DNA from: Actinomyces viscosus
GTDB taxonomy: Bacteria > Actinomycetota > Actinomycetes > Actinomycetales > Actinomycetaceae
DNA: 64,000 bases
Assembly (NCBI RefSeq): GCF_900637975.1
Contig: NZ_LR134477.1
Location: 1,736,001 to 1,800,000, forward strand
Reading direction: 5' to 3'
The translations under genes were made by a program, and so were the position numbers. This document shows positions 18,600 through 28,391 of this stretch, piece after piece. The first letter of the stretch is position 1. Each line of letters begins with the position of its first letter. The notes under the pieces were generated by a model. That model worked only from the letters and a program-made list of their open reading frames with translations. It was not told the DNA's origin and did not search any database.

Positions 18600-20060
18600 T
18601 CAGTTGATGTAGGTGAAGTGGACGGCGTAGTAGAGGGCGCCGACGGCGAAGACCCCGAGGAGTCCTTGGGCCACCCTGCCGGTGACGCGACCGCACAGGG
18701 GCACCACCAGCACCGGGATGAGCACCATGACGTACCGGTTGAGAACCCCCGTACTGGCGCCGAAGACAATGGCGAAGAGCAGGATCGTCATCGGGCCGAC
18801 CGCCGTGCAGGACAGCAGGGCGGAGCGAGCGAAGGCCCGTTCAATGACGTCGGCCCTGACGTCGAACATCGCGGTGGCCACGGTGCCGGCTACGAGGAGG
18901 GCGACGAGCACATTGGGGAAGATGGACCAGGGCGAGGTCACCCCCGACCATCCGGTGCCGGCGAAGACCAGCTGGTAGGCGTCATCCATGGAGGAGAAGA
19001 CCGTCAACCCGTCGAGGTTCGCCGGCGGGTCCAGCGGAGGCCGGTCGACGACCGCGGCAACCGCGTGAGAGCGGATCACCATCCAGATCATGGACCCGGC
19101 CAGCGGCAGGACCACGAGCGCGATCCCCTCCCACAGGCGCGGCAGGCGCAGACGGCCATCGCCGCCGGCGTCATCGCTATCGCCGTGATGCGTGAGGTGA
19201 CGCCGCACGAGGACGGTGACCACGTACCAGCCCAGGAACACCAGCGCCGCGACCACGCAGAACACGTTCTGGAACTTCACGAAGGAGAAGACGATCGATA
19301 TCCCGATGAAGGGCCAGATCCCCCACTCCCCCCGCACGTAGAGCACCATGGAGGCGATGATGAGGGTCCCCGCCAGCAGGTTGAGGGCATCGGGGGTGAC
19401 ATAGGCGTTCGTCAGGCGGAAGCCGGGCATCGAGGCCACAGCGATCGGCAGCGCCACCGTCACGCCCCATCGGGCTCCGAGCCGGCGCAGCATCCAGGCC
19501 AGGGACACCATGCCGAGCCAGAGCCACACGGCGCCGGTGAGACGGGCCGCCGTGATGAGCTCCATGTGGAGGAGGCGCTGCAGGGGCCAGGACATCCAGC
19601 CGGTGAGGAAGAAGTAGGCCGGTGAGTGGATGTCGGCCGAGGTGTACCCGTAGATGAAGGTGTCGGAGTCCGGCACGTAGGGGGCGCAGGCTCCCTGGTG
19701 AATGACCGTGCTGGGATCGCCGAACCCCACCCCCCTGCAAGCTGCCAGGACCCGGGCGTACTGGTCCGTCTTGTCCCCGGTGAGGACCACGTCCCAGCGC
19801 TGGGCCTTGTTGACGGCGTCGATGTACTGGAACTCGTCGACGATCGACAGCGGCAGGTGCCGCACCATGAACCGGTAGGTGAGAACCCCCGAGATGAGCG
19901 CGAACAGTCCGCTCAGGGCAGCCCATCGCAGCCGGGGGGACAGCGAGACCAGTGCCGGAAGCGAGAGGCGAGGACGACTCCCCTCCGTCCCTATCTCCTC
20001 CCGGCGTTCCTCTTCCGGGTTCTTCTCACGGGATGGATCAAGGTCACGTGACGAATCCAT
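18600..20060 (-). CDS. GT-C-like multi-pass membrane protein of unknown specificity
   Basis: This 486-residue protein has a 40-residue charged N-terminus and roughly ten hydrophobic segments. The first outer loop contains LSIVDEFQYIDAVNKAQRWDVV and two cysteines (AACRG and HQGAC) before SADIHSPAYFFLTGWMSWP. An acidic motif in the first loop is typical of GT-C transferases that use polyprenyl-phosphate sugars. It resembles the DUF2142 protein in plan but I cannot name a family. It is probably expressed upstream of rmlD, 87 bases away. A Wzy-like polymerase role is a less likely alternative. Confidence 0.7.
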   Translation of the reverse strand: MDSSRDLDPSREKNPEEERREEIGTEGSRPRLSLPALVSLSPRLRWAALSGLFALISGVLTYRFMVRHLPLSIVDEFQYIDAVNKAQRWDVVLTGDKTDQYARVLAACRGVGFGDPSTVIHQGACAPYVPDSDTFIYGYTSADIHSPAYFFLTGWMSWPLQRLLHMELITAARLTGAVWLWLGMVSLAWMLRRLGARWGVTVALPIAVASMPGFRLTNAYVTPDALNLLAGTLIIASMVLYVRGEWGIWPFIGISIVFSFVKFQNVFCVVAALVFLGWYVVTVLVRRHLTHHGDSDDAGGDGRLRLPRLWEGIALVVLPLAGSMIWMVIRSHAVAAVVDRPPLDPPANLDGLTVFSSMDDAYQLVFAGTGWSGVTSPWSIFPNVLVALLVAGTVATAMFDVRADVIERAFARSALLSCTAVGPMTILLFAIVFGASTGVLNRYVMVLIPVLVVPLCGRVTGRVAQGLLGVFAVGALYYAVHFTYIN

Positions 20061-20138
20061 ATGATGCTTCCCCGTTCCCGTTCGGTGGCGGCGACACCGC
20101 CGAGTGTAACCGACCGGCCGGGCAAGGAACGTGAGACT

Positions 20139-21260
20139 CTACCGTGCCATGGCGGCGCGGTAGGCCTCGATGTGCGCCTGAGCAGAGGCCCTCCAGGTGA
20201 ACTCTCCGGCCCGCTCGGCGGCAGCGGCCCCCAGTTCCCGGCGTCGCTCGGGTTCGGCGTCGAGGAGCAGCAGGGCGCGGGCGATGGCCTGGGCGTCTGA
20301 CCCGCAGTAGGCGACGGCGTCTCCTCCGACCTCCGGCAGGCTCAGCTCACGGGTGGTCAGCACGGCCGCCCCGCAAGCCATGGCCTCCAGGACCGGCAGG
20401 CCGAAGCCCTCACCGATGGAGGGGTAGGCCAGGATCTCGCAGCCCGAGAGGAACCCGGGCAGGTCCGCCAGCGGCAGGTAGCCGGGCCGCAGGACGGTCA
20501 GGTGCCGGGGCACTTCGGCCAAGGCGGGCTCGATGTCCGCGTCCCAGCCGGGTCCACCGGCCAGCACCAGGGCCGGGGCGTCGTCGGAGTCACGGAAGAC
20601 GCTCACCCAGGCACGCACCAGGTTGGGCACGTTCTTCCGGGGCTCCAGGGTCCCCAGGAAGCCGATGTAACGCCTGCCCTCCAGACCGAGTGACGCGGAC
20701 ACGCGGGCCCGCTCGGCGTCGTCGACCGGGTGGAACACGGTGGCGTCCACGCCGTGGTAGGCGACGTGGAAGCGCTCGGGGTCACCGCCGACGTACTTGA
20801 CGGTCTCGTCACGGGTGGCCAGGGAGGGCACGATGAGCGCGTCGGCCCCGCGCACGGCCCGGCGAATGGCGCGGGTGAAGAACCTCTGCTTGAAGGGCGA
20901 GTGCGCCTGCGGGTGGGAGAAGAACGTGGCGTCGTGGAGGGTGACCGCCACGGGCACCTGGTACAGGACCGGGAAGGTGTAATGGGGCGAGTGCAGGACG
21001 TCGGGACGGATCCGGTGGATGAGAGCGGGTAGTCCCGTCTGCTCCCAGGCCATCCGGGCGCCACGCGACTCCATGGACTCCGAGACCGGGAAGAGGTGGG
21101 CCCGGGGCACCTTGGCGGAGAAGTGCGCCACGTCCCGCTGCTGGACGGCCATGGCCAGGTTGACGCCGGAGGCGATGAGCTCGGGGACCAGGTCGTCGAC
21201 ATAGCGCCCCACGCCTCCGAGATCAGCCGGGATCGCCGTCGCATCGAGAAGAACCTTCAT
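20139..21260 (-). CDS. Family 4 glycosyltransferase
   Basis: This is a retaining GT-B transferase of 373 residues. The N-terminal glycine-rich acceptor loop is seen in DATAIPADLGGVGRYVDDLV, the linker and nucleotide-binding region in IGFLGTLEPRKNVPNLVRAW, and the E-x7-E donor site in YPSIGEGFGLPVLEAMACG (about residue 285). The profile (HGVDATVFHPV, LEPRKN) is that of mannosyl/rhamnosyl-type GT4 enzymes, but donor identity is not readable. It is divergent from the GT4 gene at 21308 across 47 bases. Confidence 0.88.
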   Translation of the reverse strand: MKVLLDATAIPADLGGVGRYVDDLVPELIASGVNLAMAVQQRDVAHFSAKVPRAHLFPVSESMESRGARMAWEQTGLPALIHRIRPDVLHSPHYTFPVLYQVPVAVTLHDATFFSHPQAHSPFKQRFFTRAIRRAVRGADALIVPSLATRDETVKYVGGDPERFHVAYHGVDATVFHPVDDAERARVSASLGLEGRRYIGFLGTLEPRKNVPNLVRAWVSVFRDSDDAPALVLAGGPGWDADIEPALAEVPRHLTVLRPGYLPLADLPGFLSGCEILAYPSIGEGFGLPVLEAMACGAAVLTTRELSLPEVGGDAVAYCGSDAQAIARALLLLDAEPERRRELGAAAAERAGEFTWRASAQAHIEAYRAAMAR

Positions 21261-21307
21261 GGGGGCAGGCTACCGCGCCGCGCGCGGTCACCCCGTACTC
21301 TGAGGCC

Positions 21308-22564
21308 ATGAGCGCAGACCACTCCCGCCCGGCGCCCTCCCCGGCCCTCCACCCCTCCCCTGCCTCCCGCCTCAGCCCCGGTCCGGATTCGAGCCCCGCG
21401 GACCCCCGCACCGATCATCCCCGCCATCCCGGCCGCCCCCGCGGCCCGCGGGTCGGCATGGTGGTCGAGCAGCTGTGGCAGCCCGTCCCGGGGGGCTCGG
21501 GCACCTATATCGTCGAGCTGACCAGGGCACTGCGCGCCCGGCAGGTCCCGGTGGCCGGCATCGCGGCTCGTCACCAGGCGGCCCCTTCCCCCCGGGAGGT
21601 GGGCCTGCCGCCCATGCCGATGCGCCACTCCCACCTGCCGCGCACCGCCCTGTACGAGTCCTGGAACCGCCTGGGACTGCCACGGGCCGAGTCCATCCTG
21701 CCCGGAGCCCAGCTCATCCACGCCACCACCTGGGCCCTGCCCACCACCGCGCTGCCACTGGCCGTCACCGTGCACGACCTGGCCTTCCTGCGCGCCCCCG
21801 AGCACTTCACGCCCCGGGGCAACACCTACTTCAACCGCTCGCTGGAACGCGTCATCACCGAGGCGAGCGCCATCATCGTCCCCTCCCAGGCTACAGCCGA
21901 CGACTGCATCGCGGCCGGGATCGACGCCGCCCGTCTCTACATCATCCCGCACGGTGTGCGCACCCGCACCGTCACCGTCAGCCAGGTCGAGACCTTCCGC
22001 GCCACGCGTGGTCTGGGGCGCGACTACATCCTGTGGACGGGCACGCGCGAGCCCCGCAAGAACCTGCTGGGCCTGCTGCGGGCCTTCGAGCTCCTCATCG
22101 AGGAGCACGATGACGCCGGCGACCTCGACCTGGTCCTGGTCGGCCCGGCCGGGTGGGGCGACGACGCCGTCGAGCGCGATCTGCTGACGCGCCTGAGTGA
22201 TCGGGTCCACGTCACCGGCAGGCTCGACGACGACGAGCTGGCGGCCGCCTACAGCGGCGCGCGGGCCTTCGCCTTCCCCTCCATCTGGGAGGGCTTCGGC
22301 CTGCCGGTCCTGGAGGCCATGGCCTACGGGACTCCCGTGGTCACCAGCACCGGAACCTGCATGGCCGAGATCACCGGGGAGGCCGGTCTGCTGGCCGACC
22401 CCACCTCGCCGCGCGAGATCGCGAGCCGGCTCGCCCAGGCCATCGGTCCGGCTCACGACGAGCTGGCTCAGGCGGGCCGGGAGCGCGCCCGCACCTTCAC
22501 CTGGGAGGCCTGCGCCGCCGCGCACACGGAGGTCTACCACGCCCTCATCGGGGGTGCGGTGTGA
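21308..22564 (+). CDS. Family 4 glycosyltransferase
   Basis: This 418-residue GT-B protein begins with about 48 Pro/Ser/Arg-rich residues, then GMVVEQLWQPVPGGSGTYIVEL, the acceptor loop. Donor-site motifs are LWTGTREPRKNLLGLLRAF and FPSIWEGFGLPVLEAMAYG. The N-terminal extension may be spurious, with true translation at the internal ATG near 21459, though no clear ribosome site distinguishes them. It overlaps the next gene by four bases (GTGA), so the two are translationally coupled. It is similar in plan to the divergent GT4 next door and may be an old duplicate. Confidence 0.86.
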   Translation: MSADHSRPAPSPALHPSPASRLSPGPDSSPADPRTDHPRHPGRPRGPRVGMVVEQLWQPVPGGSGTYIVELTRALRARQVPVAGIAARHQAAPSPREVGLPPMPMRHSHLPRTALYESWNRLGLPRAESILPGAQLIHATTWALPTTALPLAVTVHDLAFLRAPEHFTPRGNTYFNRSLERVITEASAIIVPSQATADDCIAAGIDAARLYIIPHGVRTRTVTVSQVETFRATRGLGRDYILWTGTREPRKNLLGLLRAFELLIEEHDDAGDLDLVLVGPAGWGDDAVERDLLTRLSDRVHVTGRLDDDELAAAYSGARAFAFPSIWEGFGLPVLEAMAYGTPVVTSTGTCMAEITGEAGLLADPTSPREIASRLAQAIGPAHDELAQAGRERARTFTWEACAAAHTEVYHALIGGAV

Positions 22565-23640
22565 CGCAGCTCGTGCGCCGCCCCTCGGCGCGCGTCGTCA
22601 TCGTCAACTGGCGCCGGCCCGAGCTGACGATCCGGGCGGCGCGCTCGATCTCCGAGCAGCTGGGGAGCGGTGACGCGCTCGTCGTCGTGGACAACGCCTC
22701 TATGGACGGATCGGTCGAGCGCCTGAGCCGGGAGGGCCTGACGGTGGTCGAGTCGAGCGAGAACCTGGGCTTCGGCGCGGGGGTCAACCTCGGGGCCCGG
22801 GGCATGGGCGAGGACGTCCTCGTCCTGCTCAACAATGACGCGGTGGCCGAGCCCGGCTTCCTCGAGGCGATCCTGGGGCCGCTGAGCGATCCGCCGACGG
22901 CACCGACAGCACTGGACGAGCCCGAGGAGGCGCCCAACCTGCGGACCTCTTCTCGGGCGAGGTCGAGCTCGGCACCGGCCGCGGCGACGGCGCGCATCCT
23001 GCTGGCCGGACGTTGGAGGCCGGCCGGTCCGGGTGAGGACGCGCTGGTCTCACCGCGCACCGGCAGGTGGACGCGCGTCAGTGACGAGGAGGCCGCCCGC
23101 GGCGAGGGCGAGGTTCTGGTCAACTCCACGGGCAACCTCGTGGACGCCTCCGGCAACGGCTACGACCGCGACTGGCTGGTGCCCGCCGATCAGGAGGACT
23201 CCCCCAGCCCGGTCTTCGGCCTGTGCGGGGGCGCCTGCGCGATCCGGCGCGAGGCGTGGCAGGCCCTGGGCGGGTTCCGTGAGGACCTGTTCATGTACTA
23301 CGAGGACACCGACCTCTCCTGGCGCCTGCACGAGCACGGCTGGCGGGTCGTCTACGTGTGTGATGCGGTGGTGCGCCACGAGCACGCCTCGTCCTCGGGC
23401 ACCGACTCACCGATGTTCATCCGGGTCAACGCCCGCAACCGCATCCTGGTTTCCGCCGCCCACGGCCCGGCCCGGGTGGTGGTGCAGGCACTGGCCCGCA
23501 CGCTCGTGCGCGGTGTGCGCGGTCCACGACGCGGCCCGGTGATGACAGGGCTCGCTCAGGCGCTCGCCGGCCTGCCACGCGAGCTGCGTCGTCGCTCGGG
23601 CGCCTCATCAAGGCGTCGGGAGTCACTGAGACGCCGCTGA
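22561..23640 (+). CDS. Family 2 glycosyltransferase, WbbL-like
   Basis: This 359-residue protein starts at a GTG overlapping the previous stop. It shows VVIVNWRRPELTIRAARSI, VVVDNASMDGS, NLGFGAGVN and LLNNDAVAEPGFL, followed by CGGACAIRREAWQALGGFREDLFMYYEDTDLSWRL (residue 215 on), the ED acid-base pattern of rhamnosyltransferases such as WbbL. A roughly 75-residue insertion rich in Ala, Arg and Ser (about residues 108-185) splits the usual domain. The C-terminus is very basic. A rhamnosyltransferase role is likely given the complete rml set, but not proven. Confidence 0.87.
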   Translation: MTQLVRRPSARVVIVNWRRPELTIRAARSISEQLGSGDALVVVDNASMDGSVERLSREGLTVVESSENLGFGAGVNLGARGMGEDVLVLLNNDAVAEPGFLEAILGPLSDPPTAPTALDEPEEAPNLRTSSRARSSSAPAAATARILLAGRWRPAGPGEDALVSPRTGRWTRVSDEEAARGEGEVLVNSTGNLVDASGNGYDRDWLVPADQEDSPSPVFGLCGGACAIRREAWQALGGFREDLFMYYEDTDLSWRLHEHGWRVVYVCDAVVRHEHASSSGTDSPMFIRVNARNRILVSAAHGPARVVVQALARTLVRGVRGPRRGPVMTGLAQALAGLPRELRRRSGASSRRRESLRRR

Positions 23641-23779
23641 TCGCGGCGCTCGACTGCGCCGATCGCGCCCCACCCGCTAGAGTTACGGAACTGAGACGTA
23701 GCCGGAAGGCCCCGAGCCGTTCGGCGGCGTCATGAGACACGTCATGTGCCTATGACCGGATCGAGGAGGACCCCCGAAG

Positions 23780-24889
23780 ATGGCTGGACAAGCCGCACGA
23801 GCCCCGCGAGTCACGGTGGTGACCCGTACCCGTAACCGCCCCCTGATGCTCAAGCGAGCGGTCCAGTCGGTCGGGGCGCAGTCCTTCCAGGACCTCGAGC
23901 TGGTCATCGTCAACGACGCCGGCGAGAGCGAGCCGGTCGACGAGGCGATGGAGAGCGCGCCCGAGTGGCTGCGGGAGCGCACCACGGTCGTCACCAACGA
24001 GGCCTCCCACGGTCGTGAGGCCGCCCTGGAGGACGGCCTGGCCGCCTCCGCCTGCGAGTTCTTCGCCATCCACGACGACGACGACTCCTGGGAGCCCGGT
24101 TTCCTGGCGGCCTGCGTGGCCCACCTCGATGAGCACCCCGGCCACGGGGCCGTGGCGACGCGCTGCGACCTGGTCGCCGAGACCGTCACCGAGGAGGGAC
24201 TCACCGAGATCAACCGGGGGGTGCTGGCCCCGGACAGGGAGAGCTGGACCCTCATCGACACGATGGTGGCCAATTATGTGCCGCCGATCTCCCAGCTCAT
24301 CCGCCGCGAGGTGGCCGACCGCATTGGTCACTGGGACGGCAGCCTGCTGACCCAGGCGGACTGGGACTTCAACCTGCGCCTGCTGGCGACCTCCCCAGTC
24401 GGTTTCATCGACGGTGAGCCGCTGGCGCACTGGCACCACCGCGACTCCACCGACGAGTCAGTGGGCAACTCCGTCGTCGTTGATGCTGTCAACCACCGCA
24501 CCGACAACCTCGCCATCCGGGACCACTACGCCCGTCTGTCCCTGGAGGATGCCGGAGCCGAGGGCTCCTCCTCGCAGGGCGGCCCGGCTGAGCCGGAGAA
24601 CCTGGGTATCATGCTGGTCTCGGCGGAGTACTTCCACCGGCTCGAGGAGCGCCTGCGCCTGCACGAGGAGAAGCTGGACCACCAGAACGCGTACCTGACC
24701 CAGTCCGTCGCGCAGCTCAATGACGCCGTGCGCTCCCTGCGCTTCACCATCGGCGACCTGCACGAGTCGATCCGTCACATCCTGCTCCAGACCCATGAGA
24801 CCAAGGCGAAGATCGATCACCTCGAGGCCACGGTCAAGCCCTTCTTCCGCACCGTGGCACAGGGGGTCAAGAGGCTACGGCGGGGCTGA
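23780..24889 (+). CDS. Family 2 glycosyltransferase with C-terminal coiled coil
   Basis: This 369-residue protein opens RVTVVTRTRNRPLMLKRAVQSV, has LVIVNDAGES and the metal-binding FFAIHDDDDSWEPGFL (about residue 95), and ADWDFNLRLLA as catalytic region. From residue 280 the chain becomes a predicted coiled coil (FHRLEERLRLHEEKLDHQN and onward), ending in a basic tail. Such tails in polysaccharide GTs can set oligomer state or dock to an exporter partner. GAGGA upstream supports the start. It converges with the wzt gene with 32 bases between the stops. Confidence 0.85.
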   Translation: MAGQAARAPRVTVVTRTRNRPLMLKRAVQSVGAQSFQDLELVIVNDAGESEPVDEAMESAPEWLRERTTVVTNEASHGREAALEDGLAASACEFFAIHDDDDSWEPGFLAACVAHLDEHPGHGAVATRCDLVAETVTEEGLTEINRGVLAPDRESWTLIDTMVANYVPPISQLIRREVADRIGHWDGSLLTQADWDFNLRLLATSPVGFIDGEPLAHWHHRDSTDESVGNSVVVDAVNHRTDNLAIRDHYARLSLEDAGAEGSSSQGGPAEPENLGIMLVSAEYFHRLEERLRLHEEKLDHQNAYLTQSVAQLNDAVRSLRFTIGDLHESIRHILLQTHETKAKIDHLEATVKPFFRTVAQGVKRLRRG

Positions 24890-24921
24890 GCAGCAGGCCG
24901 CCCCGCCGGGCCCTTAATCCT

Positions 24922-26223
24922 TTAATCCTTCCGAACGACCTCGACCATGGGACGCGGCGGGGTGATCCGCTCGTAGTGAGCCCCCAGGGCCACCAGGCCC
25001 CCTGACTCCATACGCGGTCCCGGGGTGATGTCAAAGGCGGTGGCCTTCTGGTAGGCGTCGATGACGCTGGAGAGCTGCCAGGGCTGGATGGACCCGGAGA
25101 TGAGGTAGGCGCCGGGACGCAGCATCATCGCGGGGATGGTGATGTCCACGGTGCCTTCGCCCGGCTCGATCCTCTCGGGCTGGAAACCGTCGTCGAGGCC
25201 GTGCAGGCCCCAGGCGAAGAAGCCCTCACGGGTGTCGATGGAGCAGCCGAAGACGGGCTTCTCGATCGTCTCCTCGCAGCGGTAGTGCAGGCGGATGGTA
25301 ACCTCGTCCCCGGTGCGCATGGAGCTGACCGACCTGCCCGTACGGTCGAGCAGCTCAATGCGGCTGATCTGGGCCTCGCCGCTGCCGAAGCGGGTGCCGA
25401 TGCCGTCTTTGACCTTCTTGGCCCCGTGGGTGAGGTCGGAGTACTTGTCGATGACCTCGGGGGCCGGTCCGACCTCCTTGAGGCGGCCGTGGTCGAGCCA
25501 GGCGACCTCGTCACAGAAGGTGCGCATCTGCTCCAGCCCGTGGGAGACGACGACGACGGTGCGGCCGTCCTCGCGGAACTCGGCGAACTTGTCCATGCAC
25601 CGCTCCTGGAACTCCATGTCGCCGACGGCCAGGACCTCGTCGACGAGGAGGATCTCCGGCTCGACGTGGATGGACACGGAGAAGCCCAGGCGCACGTACA
25701 TGCCCGAGGAGTAGTTCTTCACCGGCTGATCGATGAACTCGCCGACTCCGGAGAAGTCAACGATGTCGTCGAACTTGGCCTCGATCTCCTTGCGGCTCAT
25801 CCCCAGGATAGCGCCGTTGAGGAAGATGTTCTCCCTCCCGGAGAGCTCGGGGTGGAAGCCGGAGCCGACCTCCAGCATGGCGGCCATGCGCCCGCGGGCG
25901 GTGATGGAGCCGGAGTTGGGGGCCAGGATCTTGGCGATGCACTTGAGCAGGGTGGACTTGCCCGAGCCGTTGTGCCCCATGAGTCCGAAGGTCTTGCCCT
26001 CGGGGATGTCGAAGGTGATGTCCTTCAGTGCCCAGAAGTCCTCGTAGACGCCGCGGCTGCGCTGCAGGATGGCGCCCTTGAGGGACTGGTTTCGGTGGTG
26101 GTAGATGCGGAAGCGCTTGGAGACGTCCTCGATGCGCACGGCGGGTGCGCTTGAGGAGGCCACCGGGGCGGCCTGCGCCGTGGACGTGGGGGATGACGCG
26201 GAGGATCCGGTTGATGCAGTCAT
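24922..26223 (-). CDS. wzt: Polysaccharide ABC exporter ATP-binding protein (Wzt/TagH type)
   Basis: This protein of about 433 residues powers export of a lipid-linked polymer. The Walker A site is GLMGHNGSGKSTLLKCIAKI, the signature is NYSSGMYVRLGFSVSI, Walker B is ILLVDEVLAVGD and the switch His is in VVVSHGLEQMR. A C-terminal domain from about residue 270 (FGSGEAQISRIELLD and onward) is the Wzt-C beta-sandwich, which in known systems binds the modified end of the chain, so polymer length or terminus may be read here. A leader of about 27 Ser/Ala/Thr residues precedes the fold. The ATG at 26223 is 8 bases after the wzm stop; the longer frame is rejected because it overlaps wzm. Confidence 0.94.
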   Translation of the reverse strand: MTASTGSSASSPTSTAQAAPVASSSAPAVRIEDVSKRFRIYHHRNQSLKGAILQRSRGVYEDFWALKDITFDIPEGKTFGLMGHNGSGKSTLLKCIAKILAPNSGSITARGRMAAMLEVGSGFHPELSGRENIFLNGAILGMSRKEIEAKFDDIVDFSGVGEFIDQPVKNYSSGMYVRLGFSVSIHVEPEILLVDEVLAVGDMEFQERCMDKFAEFREDGRTVVVVSHGLEQMRTFCDEVAWLDHGRLKEVGPAPEVIDKYSDLTHGAKKVKDGIGTRFGSGEAQISRIELLDRTGRSVSSMRTGDEVTIRLHYRCEETIEKPVFGCSIDTREGFFAWGLHGLDDGFQPERIEPGEGTVDITIPAMMLRPGAYLISGSIQPWQLSSVIDAYQKATAFDITPGPRMESGGLVALGAHYERITPPRPMVEVVRKD

Positions 26224-26231
26224 CTCAAGTT

Positions 26232-27098
26232 TCAGAGCTCCTCTACGATGCTCGCCGAGTGCCGGCGGAAGAAGGCCAGGCCCAGCGTGAGCATGACGAC
26301 CGCCCACCCGATGCAGGCCAGCGAGACGGGCAGGGAGGGCAGGGCGAAGTCGTACAGACAGGACCGGAACGCCTCGAGGTAGGTCTCGGCGGGGTTGAGA
26401 CGGGCGATCGTCGTGATGGGGATGGGCGCCCCGTTGATCTGCCAGCCGGCGTCGAAGAGGCGGTTCTGGACGCCGTCAAGCATGGTCAGCGGGAAGACGA
26501 CGCCGGAGGCGTACATCCAGATCTGGTTGAAGATCTGCCACAGGTGGCCCAGGTCCCGGAAGTAGACGGTGGCGATGGACAGGATGAGCCCCAGTCCGAC
26601 GGCGAACATGCCGGCCAGCAGAGTGACGACGAGCAGCGCCGGGATCATGAGAAGGACCCCCGGGCCTCCCATGATCATGGCGATGATGATGAGCACGAGC
26701 AGCTCAAAGCCGAAGTCCACGGCCAGGGACAGGACCGCCGAGTAGATGAGGACCTGCCGGGGGAAGTAGACCTTCGTGAGCAGGCCTGAGTTGGCCACGA
26801 GGGCGTTCATGGAGGACATGATGCCGCTGGAGAAGAAGGTCCAGCTGAGCACCCCGATACCGATCCACAGCGCGAAGGAGTCAATCCCGGAGTTACGCCC
26901 CGGTGGCACGCCGTTGCGGAAGACGACGCCGAAGATGAGGGCGAAGATGGCGATCGTGGCCAGAGGGTTGATGAAGGACCACAGACGTCCCAGCGTCGTG
27001 CCCTTGAACTCGGAGGAGACCGAGCGCTGGGTCAGGCGCAGAGTGAGGTCCAGTGTCTGTCGCGCATCCTCTGAGCGGAGCAGCTGAGAGAGTTTCAT
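26232..27098 (-). CDS. wzm: Polysaccharide ABC exporter permease (Wzm/TagG type)
   Basis: This 288-residue ABC-2 permease has six hydrophobic segments. It begins MKLSQLLRSEDARQTLDLTL, the usual amphipathic lead-in, then FKGTTLGRLWSFINPLATIAIF. VYFPRQVLIYSAVL and TVYFRDLGHLWQIFNQIWMY are family landmarks. The ATG at 27098 (GAGGTGTG upstream) lies 4 bases past the epimerase stop; an open 53-codon extension overlaps that gene and is rejected. With Wzt it would move an undecaprenyl-linked glycan, most likely the rhamnan made by the upstream rgpF-like genes. Confidence 0.94.
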   Translation of the reverse strand: MKLSQLLRSEDARQTLDLTLRLTQRSVSSEFKGTTLGRLWSFINPLATIAIFALIFGVVFRNGVPPGRNSGIDSFALWIGIGVLSWTFFSSGIMSSMNALVANSGLLTKVYFPRQVLIYSAVLSLAVDFGFELLVLIIIAMIMGGPGVLLMIPALLVVTLLAGMFAVGLGLILSIATVYFRDLGHLWQIFNQIWMYASGVVFPLTMLDGVQNRLFDAGWQINGAPIPITTIARLNPAETYLEAFRSCLYDFALPSLPVSLACIGWAVVMLTLGLAFFRRHSASIVEEL

Positions 27099-27102
27099 AG
27101 GT

Positions 27103-28221
27103 TCACACCTCCGTCTCGGCGCCGGAGGACGCGGCAGGGGACGTATCGACTGGCATGTCAGTGGAGGCCTCCGCCTGGGCGTCGATCCAGTCGCACAGCC
27201 GGTTGATGCCCTCGGTGACGCCGACCCGGGGCTCCCAGCCCAGCGCCTGGCGGGCACGGGCGGTGTCCGCCCAGGCGGCGCGCACGTCGCCGTCGCGGAA
27301 CTGGCCGGTCACGTGCGGGGCGGGCGCCCCGTAGTGATCGGCGATGGCCTGAGCGACCTGCATGATGGTGGTGCGCTCCCCCAGACCGATGTCGTAGGGC
27401 TCCACAGCGGCCGGCGAGTGCAGGACGCCGGCCACGATGGCGGAGGCGACGTCGTCGATGTAGACGAAGTCCCGGACGATCCCGCCGTCCTCGTAGACCG
27501 GGATGGACTGGCCGGCCCTGGCCAGGCGGGCGAAGAGGGAGACGATACCGGTGTAGGGGTTGATCAGGGACTGGCCGGGACCGTAGACGTTCTGGAGCCG
27601 GTAGAGCACCGGGGTGACGCCGAAGGAGCCGCACCAGGAGGTCACAAGGTTCTCCTGGCAGAACTTGGTGGCGGCGTAGACGTTGGCCGGGGAGGCCTTG
27701 ACGGCGGTGGAGGACTGGACTGAGGGGGTCAGTCCCGAGAAGTCCCACTGCCCGGACTCAAGCATCGCGTGGGTGCGCTGACCGGGGTAGGAGGGACGTC
27801 CCTCGGCGTCGGTCCACTGCCCCTCGCCGTAGACGGCTCGGGAGGAGGCCAGGACGATCTTCTCCGGGCGCATCTCGTGGCGCACGAGTGCGTCGAGCAT
27901 CTGGGTGGTGCCGACGACATTGACGCTCGCGTGGCGGGAGGCCTCGGTGAGGGACTGGCCGGTCCCGGTCTCCGCTGCCAGGTGGACGATGACGTCAGGG
28001 ACGATGTCGGTCAGGAGCGCATCCCAGTCCTTGGCGACGGCGACGTCCAGGCGGCGGAGCTCCACACGCTCGTCGAGCTCAGCGGGGCGCTCCTGGGACG
28101 GGTGGATCTGCGGGTGCATGTTGTCCAGGGCCACGACGCGGTCGAAGGCGTCAGCCAGGTCACGCGAGATCGCGCAGCCGATGAATCCGGCACCACCTGT
28201 CACGAGGCAGGTACGGGTCAC
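27103..28221 (-). CDS. NAD-dependent epimerase, candidate dTDP-L-rhamnose 4-epimerase
   Basis: This 372-residue extended SDR protein has [18 protein letters not shown], the NAD site, then VALDNMHPQIHPSQ, a run I associate with dTDP-L-rhamnose 4-epimerases (which make dTDP-6-deoxy-L-talose). The catalytic Tyr-Lys is in NVYAATKFCQENL, and VYGPGQSL and GGIVRDFVYIDDV complete the fold. The start is GTG with AAGGGAG upstream. The product would be a second donor sugar for the rhamnan genes in the same unit. The family also includes UDP-sugar 4-epimerases, so the substrate is inferred. The last 20 residues are Ser/Ala/Thr-rich. Confidence 0.72.
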   Translation of the reverse strand: MTRTCLVTGGAGFIGCAISRDLADAFDRVVALDNMHPQIHPSQERPAELDERVELRRLDVAVAKDWDALLTDIVPDVIVHLAAETGTGQSLTEASRHASVNVVGTTQMLDALVRHEMRPEKIVLASSRAVYGEGQWTDAEGRPSYPGQRTHAMLESGQWDFSGLTPSVQSSTAVKASPANVYAATKFCQENLVTSWCGSFGVTPVLYRLQNVYGPGQSLINPYTGIVSLFARLARAGQSIPVYEDGGIVRDFVYIDDVASAIVAGVLHSPAAVEPYDIGLGERTTIMQVAQAIADHYGAPAPHVTGQFRDGDVRAAWADTARARQALGWEPRVGVTEGINRLCDWIDAQAEASTDMPVDTSPAASSGAETEV

Positions 28222-28391
28222 GAGGGTCTCCCTTGGTTAGTCGAGTCGGGTCGACGGGACGTGCTCGCACACGTCACGCAACGACCCCATCACTATTCTC
28301 AGCGCTGCCGGAGCCGATGGTGCCGGCAGATGCCGTTGCCTTCGACACGCCGGCGGGTCGCACGCCACTATCGGTGATCAGGAAGGAGATC

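Noticed and set aside
17196..19625. An 809-codon open frame on the plus strand
   Set aside because: It runs antisense through GT2, rmlD and the GT-C-like gene, is full of Gly/Asp/His/Arg low-complexity sequence and has no ribosome site; high-GC DNA routinely leaves such antisense frames open.
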